Source: JAVVEH01 sp032251435 (GTDB taxonomy: Bacteria; Verrucomicrobiota; Lentisphaeria; Oligosphaerales; MVZH01). From it: 64,000 nucleotides of DNA. The notes beneath the pieces are model-generated. The model was not told the DNA's origin, did no database searches, and saw only the letters and a program-made list of their open reading frames with translations. This document shows, in pieces, positions 33,822 to 43,468 of the stretch; the stretch's first letter is position 1; the number at the start of each line of letters is the position of its first letter. Location of the stretch: the NCBI GenBank assembly GCA_032251435.1, contig JAVVEH010000023.1, positions 1-64,000 on the forward strand, written 5' to 3'. A program made the position numbers and the translations under genes.

Positions 33822-35525
33822 ATGACACCCCAAAATATTGAAATTGACGCCGGCAGCAGCGCCATCTGGCACCTTGTTCTGGACGCGGGAAAGGCGACTG
33901 AAGACCAGCTGCTGGAAGTGTACGAGGAGCACGAACGCACCGGCAAAGCCTTTGAAACGGTGCTCTATAACTACGATATCGTCACTGAGCCCGAATTGCT
34001 GGGCTTGATCGCCGACAACCTGGGCACTGAAGTGATCGATATGAAGGCGGTTGAGCCGGATGTTTCCTTGAAAGGAAAACTGGCCGCTGAAATTGCCCGA
34101 ATGTACGGGATTGTGCCCATCTACGAGCAAGACGGCACCCTGTATGTGGCCGCCAAAGATCCCATGAATTACCGGATGATTGACGAGTTGCATTATGTGG
34201 TCGGGCAACCGGTGCGCATTCTTGTCGCCCGGCCGACTGACATTGATGACGCGATGGACTTTTTCTACCCCGCGGACGCCGACAGTGTCAGTGATATTCT
34301 CGCTGAGCTTGAAGGTGAGGCCGGTATGGATCTGGATGACAATGAGGATTCTCTCGCCGAGGCCGCCAATAACGCGCCTATCGTCCGATTCGTTGAGGTG
34401 ATTCTCTACCAGGCGATCAAAGACCAAGCCAGTGATATTCATTTTGAGCCTTTCGCGGATGAATTTAAAATCCGGTATCGGATCGACGGGGCCTTATATG
34501 AAATGACCCCCCCCCCGAAGCATTTGGCGATACCGGTCATTTCCCGTATTAAAGTCCTCAGTAACCTTAATATCGCTGAACGCCGGAAACCTCAAGATGG
34601 ACGTATTGAGTTGCGGATCGGGGGGAAACCTGTCGATTTGCGTGTCTCCACGCTGCCCACGCAGTATGGCGAGAGTGTGGTGTTGCGTGTGTTAGACCGG
34701 AGCGTGGTCGCTTTGGATTTGGAAAAAATGGGCATGGATACCGATGTTTTGGAAACGGTGAGGCATCTGATTCATCAGCCCAACGGTATTTTTATCGTGA
34801 CGGGGCCGACGGGGTCGGGCAAAACCACCACACTGTATTCCGGGTTGAAAGAAATTAACACCATCGGGGAAAAGTTGTTAACGGCTGAGGATCCGGTTGA
34901 ATATGACTTGGAAGGCATCATGCAAGTGCCGGTCAGAGAAAGCGTCGGAATGACATTCGCATCGGCGCTCCGCGCCTTTTTGCGCCAGGACCCGGACCGA
35001 ATTATGGTCGGGGAAATTCGAGACCTCGAAACGGCCGCGATGGCGGTTCAGGCGTCTCTTACCGGCCACTTGGTGTTAAGCACTCTGCACACGAACGACT
35101 CCGCCGGCGCTGTCACGCGGCTTATCGACATGGGAGTTGAACCCTTTCTGATTAGCTCGACGCTGATCGGGATTCTCGCTCAGCGGTTGATCCGCCGCAT
35201 CTGTGTCAATTGTAAAACGTCTTATGAGCCCACGGACCGGGATTTGGAACGCATCAACATGTCGCGCGAGGAATTGGGCGGGCGGAAGTTCTATTATGGG
35301 AAAGGTTGCGCGAACTGTAATAACGCCGGTTATAAAGGACGGGTCGGGATCTTTGAATTACTGCGCATTAGTCCGGCGATACAGACAATGATCAATGACC
35401 GGTTGCCCACCAGCGCCATTCGCAACAAGGCGATTGAAGAAGGCATGCAACTGCTCCGTTATGCCGGGATTCGTAAAATTCTCGATGGAATCACCACGGT
35501 TGAGGAAGTGGTTCAATACACGTGA
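33822..35525 (+). CDS. pilB: PilB/GspE-type secretion ATPase, second copy
   Basis: A 567-residue ATPase with the same plan as its upstream neighbour, 51 bases away. It has an MshEN-like N-terminal part (WHLVLDAGKATEDQLLEVYE, PEYNYD-type repeats), SDIHFEPFADEFKIRYRIDG, Walker A GPTGSGKTTTLYSG, TAEDPVEYDLEG, Walker B RIMVGEIRDLET, and zinc-site pairs CVNCKTSYEP and CANCNNAGYKGR. The two copies differ clearly in sequence, mainly in the first 170 residues, so this is an old duplication and not a recent tandem copy. One may drive pilus extension and the other a related secretion function. Confidence 0.92.
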   Translation: MTPQNIEIDAGSSAIWHLVLDAGKATEDQLLEVYEEHERTGKAFETVLYNYDIVTEPELLGLIADNLGTEVIDMKAVEPDVSLKGKLAAEIARMYGIVPIYEQDGTLYVAAKDPMNYRMIDELHYVVGQPVRILVARPTDIDDAMDFFYPADADSVSDILAELEGEAGMDLDDNEDSLAEAANNAPIVRFVEVILYQAIKDQASDIHFEPFADEFKIRYRIDGALYEMTPPPKHLAIPVISRIKVLSNLNIAERRKPQDGRIELRIGGKPVDLRVSTLPTQYGESVVLRVLDRSVVALDLEKMGMDTDVLETVRHLIHQPNGIFIVTGPTGSGKTTTLYSGLKEINTIGEKLLTAEDPVEYDLEGIMQVPVRESVGMTFASALRAFLRQDPDRIMVGEIRDLETAAMAVQASLTGHLVLSTLHTNDSAGAVTRLIDMGVEPFLISSTLIGILAQRLIRRICVNCKTSYEPTDRDLERINMSREELGGRKFYYGKGCANCNNAGYKGRVGIFELLRISPAIQTMINDRLPTSAIRNKAIEEGMQLLRYAGIRKILDGITTVEEVVQYT

Positions 35526-35603
35526 AAAATTCACTTTTCCGAGGGTGGTGTCTTTGCCTTGACGGGGGAGACGAAGCGCCCAACAATGTAAAGGGACTGC
35601 GCA

Positions 35604-36668
35604 ATGGCGATTGAAATGGCGGATTTGCTCCATTTGGTGGTTGATGAAGGGGCGAGCGACCTTCATTTGGAAGTGGATTCTCCGCCGGTTCTCAGAGTCA
35701 GCGGAGAAATGATGCCCTTGGATACGGACTCGCTCACGGGAGATGACACGGAGCGGTTGATGAAGTCCATCACCTCCCAGCAGGTTCAGCAGAAGTTGCG
35801 CGAGGACGGCGGGGCTGACTTTGGTTTCGCTTTCGGGGAATTGGCGCGTTTCCGTGTCAGCGTGCTGCGGCAACGGGGAAATGTCGGCATGGTTTTGCGG
35901 ACCATTCCGAATGATTTGATGACCCTCGAGGAAATCGGATTGCCGTCGGAGGTGAAGCGGTTGCTCATCAAACCCCGGGGACTTATTTTGGTCACGGGAC
36001 CGACCGGCAGTGGTAAATCAACGACATTGGCATCCATGATTCATGTGATAAACAAAGAGCGGGCCTGCCATATTATCACGGTTGAGGATCCGATAGAATT
36101 TTACCATAAACACGAAAACAGCATTGTCATTCAACGGGAGATCGGGGTCGATGTTCCGAGTTTTGAGGAAGCGCTGCGCCGCGCCCTGCGCCAGGACCCC
36201 GATGTGATTCTGGTGGGGGAAATGCGTGACTTGGAGACCATCCGAGCCGCCCTGACAGCGGCGGAAACCGGGCATTTGGTGTTCAGCACGCTTCATACGA
36301 CCGGGGCCGCTGAAACTGTGGACCGCATTGTTGACGCCTTTCCGACAGATCAGCAGGAACAGGTGCGCACGCAGCTCGCCGCGTCGCTGGAAGCGGTGAT
36401 TTCGCAAGTGTTACTCCAACGTCAAGACCGGAAAGGACGTGTCGCCGCCTTTGAAATTATGGTGACGACCTCATCGATCCGGGCGCTGATCCGTGATAAT
36501 AAAACCTATCGAATCACATCGGATATCCAAACGGGCGCCCGCAAAGGCATGCAGACGTTGGATTCTCATTTAATGCAACTGTATGACGCCGGGATTATTT
36601 CCTATGCGGATTTGATCACCAAGTGTCATGATGAAGAAAGCATGGTTCAGAAGTTGAATCAACGCTAA
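35604..36668 (+). CDS. pilT: PilT-type retraction ATPase
   Basis: Powers pilus retraction. A 354-residue protein of normal PilT length with SDLHLEVDSPPVLRVSGEM, Walker A GPTGSGKSTTLASM, TVEDPIEFYHKHENSIVIQ, Walker B VILVGEMRDLETIRAALTAA and HLVFSTLHTTGAAETVDRI. No cysteine pairs, as expected. The MTTSSIRALIRDNKTYRI region matches the conserved AIRxLIR motif, here SIRALIR, needed for retraction in Pseudomonas PilT. The ATG follows AAAGGGACTGCGCA. Confidence 0.94.
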   Translation: MAIEMADLLHLVVDEGASDLHLEVDSPPVLRVSGEMMPLDTDSLTGDDTERLMKSITSQQVQQKLREDGGADFGFAFGELARFRVSVLRQRGNVGMVLRTIPNDLMTLEEIGLPSEVKRLLIKPRGLILVTGPTGSGKSTTLASMIHVINKERACHIITVEDPIEFYHKHENSIVIQREIGVDVPSFEEALRRALRQDPDVILVGEMRDLETIRAALTAAETGHLVFSTLHTTGAAETVDRIVDAFPTDQQEQVRTQLAASLEAVISQVLLQRQDRKGRVAAFEIMVTTSSIRALIRDNKTYRITSDIQTGARKGMQTLDSHLMQLYDAGIISYADLITKCHDEESMVQKLNQR

Positions 36669-36701
36669 TTCTGAATCTGTTAAACATAAGGATACCCATT
36701 A

Positions 36702-37955
36702 ATGCCTACCTTTCAATACACAGCCATGGATGGTGCGGGGAAGGAAAAACGCGGGAAAATCGAAGCGGCGAATGAGCAGGACGCCGGTGCCAAGCTCAAG
36801 CATCAGGGTTTGTTTATCACGAATATTTCCTCCGCCAAAGCCAGTGGCAAACGCGGCCCGGCGAACAAGGCCAAAGGTGGTAAAAAAGGCGGTGCCATTG
36901 TTCTCGGAACACCGGTTATTAAGAAGAAAAAACTGACGACGTTCACGCGCCAGATGGCCACGTTGTTGGATGCCGGGCAGGCGCTGGTGAGAGCGTTGCG
37001 GACCTTGGAACGGCAGGCTGGAAAGGATGTGGCCGTGGCCCGGGTATTGGGCGATATCGCCGATTCCGTTGAAGGGGGGACAACCTTCTCAGAGGCCTTG
37101 GCCGCGCACCCGAAAACGTTTTCCAAATTGTACGTCAGCATGGTGAGGGCCGGGGAGGCGGCGGGTCAACTTGAGGGGACCCTGCAGAATTTGGCGATGT
37201 TCATGGAAAAGGCCGAACGCATCGCCGGGAAAATTAAGTCAGCCATGGCGTACCCGGCTGTTGTTTTGACCGTCGCCCTCGGGATCACAACCTTTTTGTT
37301 GATTTTTCTTGTGCCCAAATTCGCTCAGATTTTTGATGATATGCTGCCGGGGGAAGAGTTGCCGGGATTGACTCAATTTGTGGTGAGCACAAGTAAAATT
37401 TTGAAAGAGCAGTTTATTCTGGTGGCCCTCTCGCTTGTCGGGCTCGTTTTGTTGTTCCATTTCGCCAAGAAAACCAAGCAAGGCGGGTATTTCATTGACG
37501 CGGTGTTTTTCAAGACACCGCCGTTCGCCTCCCTGGTTGTCCGTTCCTCAGTCGCCCGGGTGTCGCGGACCCTGGGCACATTGATGGATTCGGGTGTCTC
37601 TGTTTTGCAAGCTCTGCAGATTGCCGCTGAAACCTCAGGAAATGAAGTGATCGCCCGGGCGATCCGCAGTGTTCACGACTCTGTAAAAGAAGGGGAGGGC
37701 ATGAGTAAGCCCATGGCGGGTACGGGTGTTTTCCCTCCCATCTGTGTCAGTATGGTGGAAGTGGGAGAGGAGACCGGCGCCTTGCCATCCATGCTGACCC
37801 GTATCGCGGATGTGTATGAAGACGAGGTGGACCGGGCGGTGGAAGCGCTGACATCCATGATTGAGCCGATCATGATTGTTTTCCTGGCGGTGATTGTCGG
37901 GACTATCGTTATCGCGATGTTCCTGCCGATGATCTCCTTGATTGAAAACCTGTAA
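36702..37955 (+). CDS. pilC: PilC/GspF-type inner-membrane platform protein
   Basis: The platform on which pilins are assembled. A 417-residue protein with two GspF domains. The first includes KLTTFTRQMATLLDAGQALV and GTTFSEALAAHPKTFSKLYV, followed by a membrane helix pair near 177-205. The second includes RVSRTLGTLMDSGVSVLQAL and PPICVSMVEVGEETGALPSM, then the last helix IEPIMIVFLAVIVGTIVIAM. A basic, lysine-rich linker (about 45-70) precedes the first domain. The ATG follows AAGGATACCCATTA. Last gene of the plus-strand pil operon. Confidence 0.94.
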   Translation: MPTFQYTAMDGAGKEKRGKIEAANEQDAGAKLKHQGLFITNISSAKASGKRGPANKAKGGKKGGAIVLGTPVIKKKKLTTFTRQMATLLDAGQALVRALRTLERQAGKDVAVARVLGDIADSVEGGTTFSEALAAHPKTFSKLYVSMVRAGEAAGQLEGTLQNLAMFMEKAERIAGKIKSAMAYPAVVLTVALGITTFLLIFLVPKFAQIFDDMLPGEELPGLTQFVVSTSKILKEQFILVALSLVGLVLLFHFAKKTKQGGYFIDAVFFKTPPFASLVVRSSVARVSRTLGTLMDSGVSVLQALQIAAETSGNEVIARAIRSVHDSVKEGEGMSKPMAGTGVFPPICVSMVEVGEETGALPSMLTRIADVYEDEVDRAVEALTSMIEPIMIVFLAVIVGTIVIAMFLPMISLIENL

Positions 37956-38375
37956 CACCTTTTCCTGAGGCAAGAAGCGGGGAGCTGCTCTTATATCCGG
38001 CGGGGATCCGCCCTACGTGAAGCCCACCTACGGCGGGACAGGCTCACCGGCCTCACACGGATGCATCCGAGACGGATGCGCTCCATGGACCGTTTTCCTC
38101 TGGGAAACATCCGTTTCGACCAGTCAAAAGCCGCTGGCTCATCATTCTTGTCTCAAAAGAGTCTAACGAAGCCGGAAGTCGGACGAAGCCGGGGCCGGAT
38201 CGGGGCCCCCTGAAACTTGGGAATGATGAACAGATGAACAGGGAATAACGAATATCGAAAGAGAGGTGCTTTGGATTTTTCTTAAGATTCGGAAGTTTCA
38301 CCTTGTATTGCCACGAAAAGTCACAAAAAAAATGCTAAAACAAGTTTAATCCACTTACTGTCCAGGATGAACCGG
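37956..38375. other. Intergenic region between convergent pil operons
   Basis: No gene. It holds a 12-bp palindrome CGGATGCATCCG at 38058-38069 and, at 38219-38250, GGGAATGATGAACAGATGAA followed by CAGGGAATAACG, a diverged copy of the 55-bp array unit found between comM and the second four-helix-bundle gene. The central part is GC-rich and looks like hairpin-forming transcript-end sequence. Confidence 0.55.
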
Positions 38376-38412
38376 AAAAAAAAAGCGCCCGCCGGAAGAG
38401 GCGGACGCTTTT
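38376..38412 (-). terminator. Rho-independent terminator of the minus-strand pil operon
   Basis: On the minus strand a stem AAAAGCGTCCGCC pairs with GGCGGGCGCTTTT (one G-U pair) around a 6-base loop and ends in nine U residues (the A run at 38376-38384). It lies about 50 bases after the secretin stop codon. Confidence 0.85.
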
Positions 38413-38464
38413 CGCATATCACATTGAAAGATGTCTCCGGCCGGGGGGAGACTGTTTACGTCAA

Positions 38465-41131
38465 CTACCGGCCAAAGTCGACCAGCCCGCGCACGTCGTG
38501 ATTGGCGCGTTTGGGGCGGCCAGCCGGGTCAACCATACGGGCGGTGACGAAAATCAGCAGATTGCGTTTTTCGCTTTTCTTGCTATGGGATTGGAAGAAG
38601 CGCCCAAGCAGGGGAACATCGCCCAGAATCGGAACTTTATCATCATTTTGCACCAGGTTCTCGGTGATCATCCCACCCAGCACCACCGTCTCACCATCCC
38701 AGACCATGACATTGGTTTCAACCGTGCGGGCGGAAATGATCGGCATGCTCTGCCGTCCTTCGACTCGTTCACCGTTAACGATCATTTCATAGTTGAGTGA
38801 TTCATCGTAGCCGATGAAGTCATACACCTGAGGCCGTAAAAGGAGGTCGATCAAATAGTCATTTTTGGGATCAACCTTGGGCGTGGCTTCAAGGATGACA
38901 CCGATGTCCCGGGCTTCGCCGAATTCGGCGACAGACGGCTTATATGTCCCGTTGGCATCCGTGCCGCCGGCTTCCAGTTCCGGCTCGGTCCAGCTTTCGG
39001 GGAAGTAACGTTCTGTGACGACCCGCAAAATCGCGGTCTGGTCGCTCTTGGCGGTCACCTTCGGGCAGGAGAGCACATCCGTGCTGTCCGCCCGGTCCAA
39101 GGCGTGAATGACGGTGTCAAACTCCATGCTGCCGAGAATCGAGTTAACGCCCAGGACGGCATCGTTAACGCCGTAACTGGTACCGGCAAAACGCAGAGCC
39201 CCAGTTAATGCGGTGGCTAATCCCGTTGCCCGAGTGATTGGAAAACCGTCCTCGTCAAGCTTGTCAACTAACTCTAGATATTCAGTTCCCCCAATTTCGG
39301 TCACCACTGTCGCCCACTCTTTCGCCGTCTCAGTAACGGCACCGCCGATGATGGCTGATCCACCCCAACTGCCGTATTCGGTATAGCCGCCCATCCCTGA
39401 CTCGCCATATTTGGCCCCATTGTTGATGAGCCATTCAAACCCGAGCGCCTCCAAGTCATTCTGGGTGATTTCAACAAACTTCGCCTCAATCGTCACCTGT
39501 CCCGGGTCAATCGTGTTAGCTTCGAGGTACTCTTCCACCAACCGGATGTTCTCGGGTGTGTTTCGAACCCAAAGCCTGGTTTTATTCCGAATCAGTTTCG
39601 CCGCTGATTTCGGGGGAAACTCAATGCCCAACTGGGTCAGATACCCACGCATGTCCGTGTCACCCAATTCCGCGGCATCAGTGCCTTCCACCTCTTGAAC
39701 ATCCCATTCAACAAGGTCTCCGCCTTTTTTGGTGACATCAATGCCGAACATGCCTTGGGGCACGTCAAAGATTTTCACTTCCATTTTCCGGTCAATACCC
39801 GTGCCGATTAACACGGCGTATTCGGTGACCAGGAAGTCTAAATTAGCTGATTCACAGACAAAGCGGATGGCATCTCCTAAGGGGATGTCGGTGGCGGCGA
39901 TGGTCACCGTGCCGCCCGCGGGGGCGGCGACGGGCGTGGCGGGCGCGGCTCCGCCGCCATTGTCCCAGCCCGCTCCGCCATCATCAAAGTCGAACGCGCC
40001 GTCATCCGCGGCGGGTTTGGCGGGCGCTTCGGTGGTTTCCTGTTCACCTTCACCGCTTTGATAAACAATGCTGACCCCTTTGCCGTCCGGATCCAGTTCA
40101 CGGCTCTTATCCCGGAGATAGCGAATCACTTGATGGATGGTGGCTTCTTCAAAATCGATATGCGGGAGCACGATACTCTTCAATTTTTCATTGATCAGGC
40201 TAGCTTCCTCACTTGGTTTGGGAACCGTGGTCGTTCCCCCGGTGAGAGGCGTGTCCGTCGCCAAGGTGACAATGGATTCATTCCATTTCCATGTGCTTTC
40301 TGCGATTCGTTCCATTTCCGTGACTTTGCGCCGTTGCTCGCCGTGCGCGCGCAACTGGCGGTTGACATCAATCAACCCGTCGATCGCTTCAATGTTAAAG
40401 GGATCCAAAACGAGCGCCGCGCTATATTTTTGCTTGGCGTCGACATAGAGCCGCTTTTTGTAAAGGCGTTTGCCTTGCTCTAGAAGAACGCCGACATCAT
40501 CTTCACGCTGTTCGCCCAAGGGGTCGATGACTTCAGTCGTCACTTGTTTGCGCAGAGACACGTTCTGCTTGATGGCTTGGTAGCGCTTGATCCGCTCTTC
40601 GGCGAAAGCGGCCATGTCGGGATTTAATTCCGCCATTTTCTGTGTTTTCGCGATCGCGGTGTCAAATTTTTCCGCGTTCAAGTCCAGTTCCGCCTGATTG
40701 GCCAAATCATTCGCCCAGGCCCTGTAGGCTTTTGTTGTCAACGCGTCAATTTTGGCGATTTTCCGCTGAATGTCGGCGGTGTTTCCAGCATCCAGGAGAT
40801 AGCCTTTGGCCGCGCCGAAACTTTCAACCGCTTTTTCATAATCGCCTTTGACGAGCATGTTATTGCCCTCTTCCAGCGCCAATTCACCAAGCAACGCCCG
40901 TTCTTGACGGCGAATTTGCTCATCCTTATTTAACTCACTGGGATGCATGTCAACACCGGCGACGGAACCCTCATCGGTCGCGGCGACTGCATCCGCGACG
41001 GCTTCCGCCGTGTCACCATCAGGCTCTTGAGCGGTCACGCGGGACTGGACGCCCACCAAACACAGGCACAACAAGGCCGCCCACAGAAGGCGGGAAAAAT
41101 GGCGGTCAACAGGGGTTTCAGCTTTTTTCAT
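38465..41131 (-). CDS. pilQ: Type IV pilus/type II secretin (PilQ-like, Amuc_1098-like)
   Basis: Forms the outer-membrane channel of the pilus machine. From the ATG at 41131 (behind AAAAAGGACCCATCA) it has 888 residues. A signal peptide (basic start, then LLWAALLCLCLVGVQSRVTAQ) is followed by a long helical, TPR-like region (about 65-290) and secretin N domains (IDFEEATIHQVIRYLRDKS; TIAATDIPLGDAIRFVCESA). The C-terminal secretin domain has PKVTAKSDQTAILRVVTERY and the signature VPILGDVPLLGRFFQ. The central AAPATPVAAPAG segment is a low-complexity linker. In Akkermansia the homologous secretin, Amuc_1098, lies in the same gene order. Last gene of the operon. Confidence 0.92.
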   Translation of the reverse strand: MKKAETPVDRHFSRLLWAALLCLCLVGVQSRVTAQEPDGDTAEAVADAVAATDEGSVAGVDMHPSELNKDEQIRRQERALLGELALEEGNNMLVKGDYEKAVESFGAAKGYLLDAGNTADIQRKIAKIDALTTKAYRAWANDLANQAELDLNAEKFDTAIAKTQKMAELNPDMAAFAEERIKRYQAIKQNVSLRKQVTTEVIDPLGEQREDDVGVLLEQGKRLYKKRLYVDAKQKYSAALVLDPFNIEAIDGLIDVNRQLRAHGEQRRKVTEMERIAESTWKWNESIVTLATDTPLTGGTTTVPKPSEEASLINEKLKSIVLPHIDFEEATIHQVIRYLRDKSRELDPDGKGVSIVYQSGEGEQETTEAPAKPAADDGAFDFDDGGAGWDNGGGAAPATPVAAPAGGTVTIAATDIPLGDAIRFVCESANLDFLVTEYAVLIGTGIDRKMEVKIFDVPQGMFGIDVTKKGGDLVEWDVQEVEGTDAAELGDTDMRGYLTQLGIEFPPKSAAKLIRNKTRLWVRNTPENIRLVEEYLEANTIDPGQVTIEAKFVEITQNDLEALGFEWLINNGAKYGESGMGGYTEYGSWGGSAIIGGAVTETAKEWATVVTEIGGTEYLELVDKLDEDGFPITRATGLATALTGALRFAGTSYGVNDAVLGVNSILGSMEFDTVIHALDRADSTDVLSCPKVTAKSDQTAILRVVTERYFPESWTEPELEAGGTDANGTYKPSVAEFGEARDIGVILEATPKVDPKNDYLIDLLLRPQVYDFIGYDESLNYEMIVNGERVEGRQSMPIISARTVETNVMVWDGETVVLGGMITENLVQNDDKVPILGDVPLLGRFFQSHSKKSEKRNLLIFVTARMVDPAGRPKRANHDVRGLVDFGR

Positions 41132-41262
41132 TGATGGGTCCTTTTTCTCGTTTATTTGGGGTGTATGCTTTGTCTTTAACATTATCGCGTGTCCTGAGGT
41201 CAGTTGTATATCATTTTTGACTGAATCCAAGGTGATTACATAAAAGGAAACAGTGCTGCTGG

Positions 41263-42462
41263 TTAAAAATTCGGCGGCTCCATGCCTATTCCGTCAAACG
41301 CCGACTCCATGTCGGGGGGTGACTGAAGGCTGGCGGGAATGTCTGTCCGCTTGATCTTCCCGACCAGGAAAGCGGTGCCGGGCTGGCCATTAATCAGGCG
41401 GGTGGCGGTCAGACTCTGATCCGTAATGGATGAAACGCGATAGGTCTCGGTCTGCCCGGCGGAATCTGTCAATGACACTGTGTCCCCATCCCTGACCGGG
41501 CGCAACACCTGTACTTTCTGGGGAGAGTAATGATCCAAAACCAGTTTAGCCACAACCCCCGTGTATTTCATTTCACCACTTGTCAAACGCATGGGATCCT
41601 CACCCTCTTTTTCAAGTGTGATGACAGACGCGTCACGTAACATATAGTCTTTGACGGCTTTATTGTAATATCTTTCCTCTTTTTTCTCGACATCGGCAAT
41701 CCGGTACCCATTGATAACTTGCCCGAGTTTGGCGAAGCGGGTGCGGATTTTTCCCATGTCGTCACGGACCGCCAAGTGGATTTCCCAGTCTTGCTTATCC
41801 TGTCCCTTGACCATCACCACTTTTGTCAAACGGATACTAAACAAATCCCGATCCACGTCGATTAAGCGGAGATGAGTCGCCAAGGGCGGGTGAATATTGG
41901 CATCCGTCATGCTGCCGCCATCGTGAGTCTCATCTAAAGTCCGGAAATATTTAAATTCCTCACGATTAAAGAAGCCGTCTCCATCCTCATCCGCCCAACC
42001 GTCCTGGATGCGGTCGGCGCGCAGAAAGGGGTACTTTTCCTCGATGGTGTCAGGAATGCCATCGCCATCCGTGTCCACGAAGTCATTCTCTGGATCGGGA
42101 TCGGTGTCTTTCGGCGGGGGCTGCGCGGTCCCGCACCATGGGCAGGCTTCCAGTTTGAAGGCGATCCAGTGCTGACAGCGCTCTTCCGCGCATTGTTTAT
42201 AACCGCGACCGATGAAAAGATTACCACCGTCAGCATCGCCCCAGGTGACATCCGGCGACACCAAGTATGTGAGCGCCTGAAACTCAGCGTCCGAGAAGCT
42301 GGGCAGAGGCTTGTCGGGGGCCGTGATGTCAATAATTGTTCCCTGGCTGGCGACATGCTTGACATGCTGGAGGTAAGATATCCAATAGGCTCCGGAACCG
42401 ACAAAGGCGACCAGGAGAATGCCAAGGATAAATTTTTCGTAATTGTTTTTGAGAGCCTGCAA
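41263..42462 (-). CDS. Amuc_1099-like pilus-operon protein with zinc ribbon and calcium-type repeats
   Basis: A 399-residue protein with one N-terminal membrane helix (about 9-29) and a periplasmic part. CAEERCQHW...ACPWCG (about residues 94-117) looks like a zinc ribbon. Then come Asp-rich loops DTDGDGIPDTIEEKYPFLRA and DEDGDGFFNREE of the EF-hand or thrombospondin type 3 kind, which normally bind calcium. The C-terminal half is beta-rich. It starts with TTG three bases after the stop of the preceding gene. Its place between the Amuc_1100-like gene and the secretin gene suggests that it is an alignment protein, comparable in position to PilP. Function not established. Confidence 0.7.
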   Translation of the reverse strand: MQALKNNYEKFILGILLVAFVGSGAYWISYLQHVKHVASQGTIIDITAPDKPLPSFSDAEFQALTYLVSPDVTWGDADGGNLFIGRGYKQCAEERCQHWIAFKLEACPWCGTAQPPPKDTDPDPENDFVDTDGDGIPDTIEEKYPFLRADRIQDGWADEDGDGFFNREEFKYFRTLDETHDGGSMTDANIHPPLATHLRLIDVDRDLFSIRLTKVVMVKGQDKQDWEIHLAVRDDMGKIRTRFAKLGQVINGYRIADVEKKEERYYNKAVKDYMLRDASVITLEKEGEDPMRLTSGEMKYTGVVAKLVLDHYSPQKVQVLRPVRDGDTVSLTDSAGQTETYRVSSITDQSLTATRLINGQPGTAFLVGKIKRTDIPASLQSPPDMESAFDGIGMEPPNF

Positions 42463-42465
42463 GGA

Positions 42466-43371
42466 TCAGTTCTCCTCAACGGGTTTCTTAAATTCAACAA
42501 AGTCAAAACGGATATCGGCGCTTACCCGGTCCAGAAATTGGACTTGAAACTGCTCGGCATAAGCCAAGTCAATGTCGGGAGTGTTTTCTTCGCCCGGGGT
42601 CGTCACACCGCTTTTAGGCACAGCGGCGGGCGCGCTCAGCGCCGCCAGCTTTCCCCCGTCACCGATGGTCACTGGCGAGGATTGGAGGGAGACGTTTCGG
42701 ATCATAAAATAATATTTACTGTCTTTCTGGAGGCGTGTGAGAAGGTCTTTGACAGAGGACGAGCTGCCGGTCACTTGCATGGACAGGGGAATAACCTGAA
42801 ACTCGCCTTTTTCCGCCACGCCCACGCCACTGGGCCGTTTCAATGAAACCAGCTGGGTGATTTGCGCTTTTTTCATAAGGCTGACAACTTCCCGGATGAT
42901 CTCAAATTGCTTCATTAACACGGGGACTTCCACCACCTCGTCCGGCAATTTGTCCGCGTTAATCACATCGTGAAATGAGAGATATTTGGCGGATTCAGTG
43001 ACGAACACAGCTTCACGAGCCAGCCCTTCCACTAATTTGCCGGTTTCCTCAAACAGATGATTTTTACATTGCGTGTTGGACACCTGGCCGTTGAACTCAA
43101 CGTGAGAGGCCTCATAGAGCGCGGTCCGCAGCTCCCGCAACCGCTGCTGAGTTTTCTCCAGGTTTTCAGCGCTCCTCGTCAAATTTCCCTCGGTGGCGGA
43201 ATAGGTGGCTCTGGCCTCTTGCTCACCAAATTTCTTCAGGCGCTCAATGTCCTCGCCGGACTTCCGGGCGCTGTCACTGGCGCTCTTGATCTTAACCGCT
43301 AAAAAAGCCGCCGCCAAAACAGCGATGACCAGGGAAAGCGTCATGAGGGGTTTTTTTTTGATGAAATCCAT
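42466..43371 (-). CDS. Amuc_1100-like pilus-operon protein (PilO-like position)
   Basis: A 301-residue protein with an N-terminal membrane helix (about 8-26, PLMTLSLVIAVLAAAFLAVK), a long coiled coil (about 30-90) and a ferredoxin-like C-terminal domain (EFQVIPLSMQVTGSSSSVKD, YYFMIRNVSL). This is the PilO plan, and the same plan and gene position as Amuc_1100 of Akkermansia, the protein known as a TLR2 ligand in the host. It likely bridges PilM in the cytoplasm and the secretin in the outer membrane. Homology is inferred from architecture and synteny, not from an alignment. Confidence 0.75.
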   Translation of the reverse strand: MDFIKKKPLMTLSLVIAVLAAAFLAVKIKSASDSARKSGEDIERLKKFGEQEARATYSATEGNLTRSAENLEKTQQRLRELRTALYEASHVEFNGQVSNTQCKNHLFEETGKLVEGLAREAVFVTESAKYLSFHDVINADKLPDEVVEVPVLMKQFEIIREVVSLMKKAQITQLVSLKRPSGVGVAEKGEFQVIPLSMQVTGSSSSVKDLLTRLQKDSKYYFMIRNVSLQSSPVTIGDGGKLAALSAPAAVPKSGVTTPGEENTPDIDLAYAEQFQVQFLDRVSADIRFDFVEFKKPVEEN

Positions 43372-43468
43372 AATCTGTCGTGATCCATAATCGTTGTTAT
43401 GGTATGTCCGCGGTCACGTGATGACACCCGGTTGTTCCGCGGGGAATGAACTTACTTCGCTAAACCTG

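Noticed and set aside
33180..34442. A 420-codon frame on the minus strand across both pilB genes
   Set aside because: It is the antisense shadow of two secure ATPase genes with full motif sets; its translation is His/Gln/Gly-rich with no family likeness.
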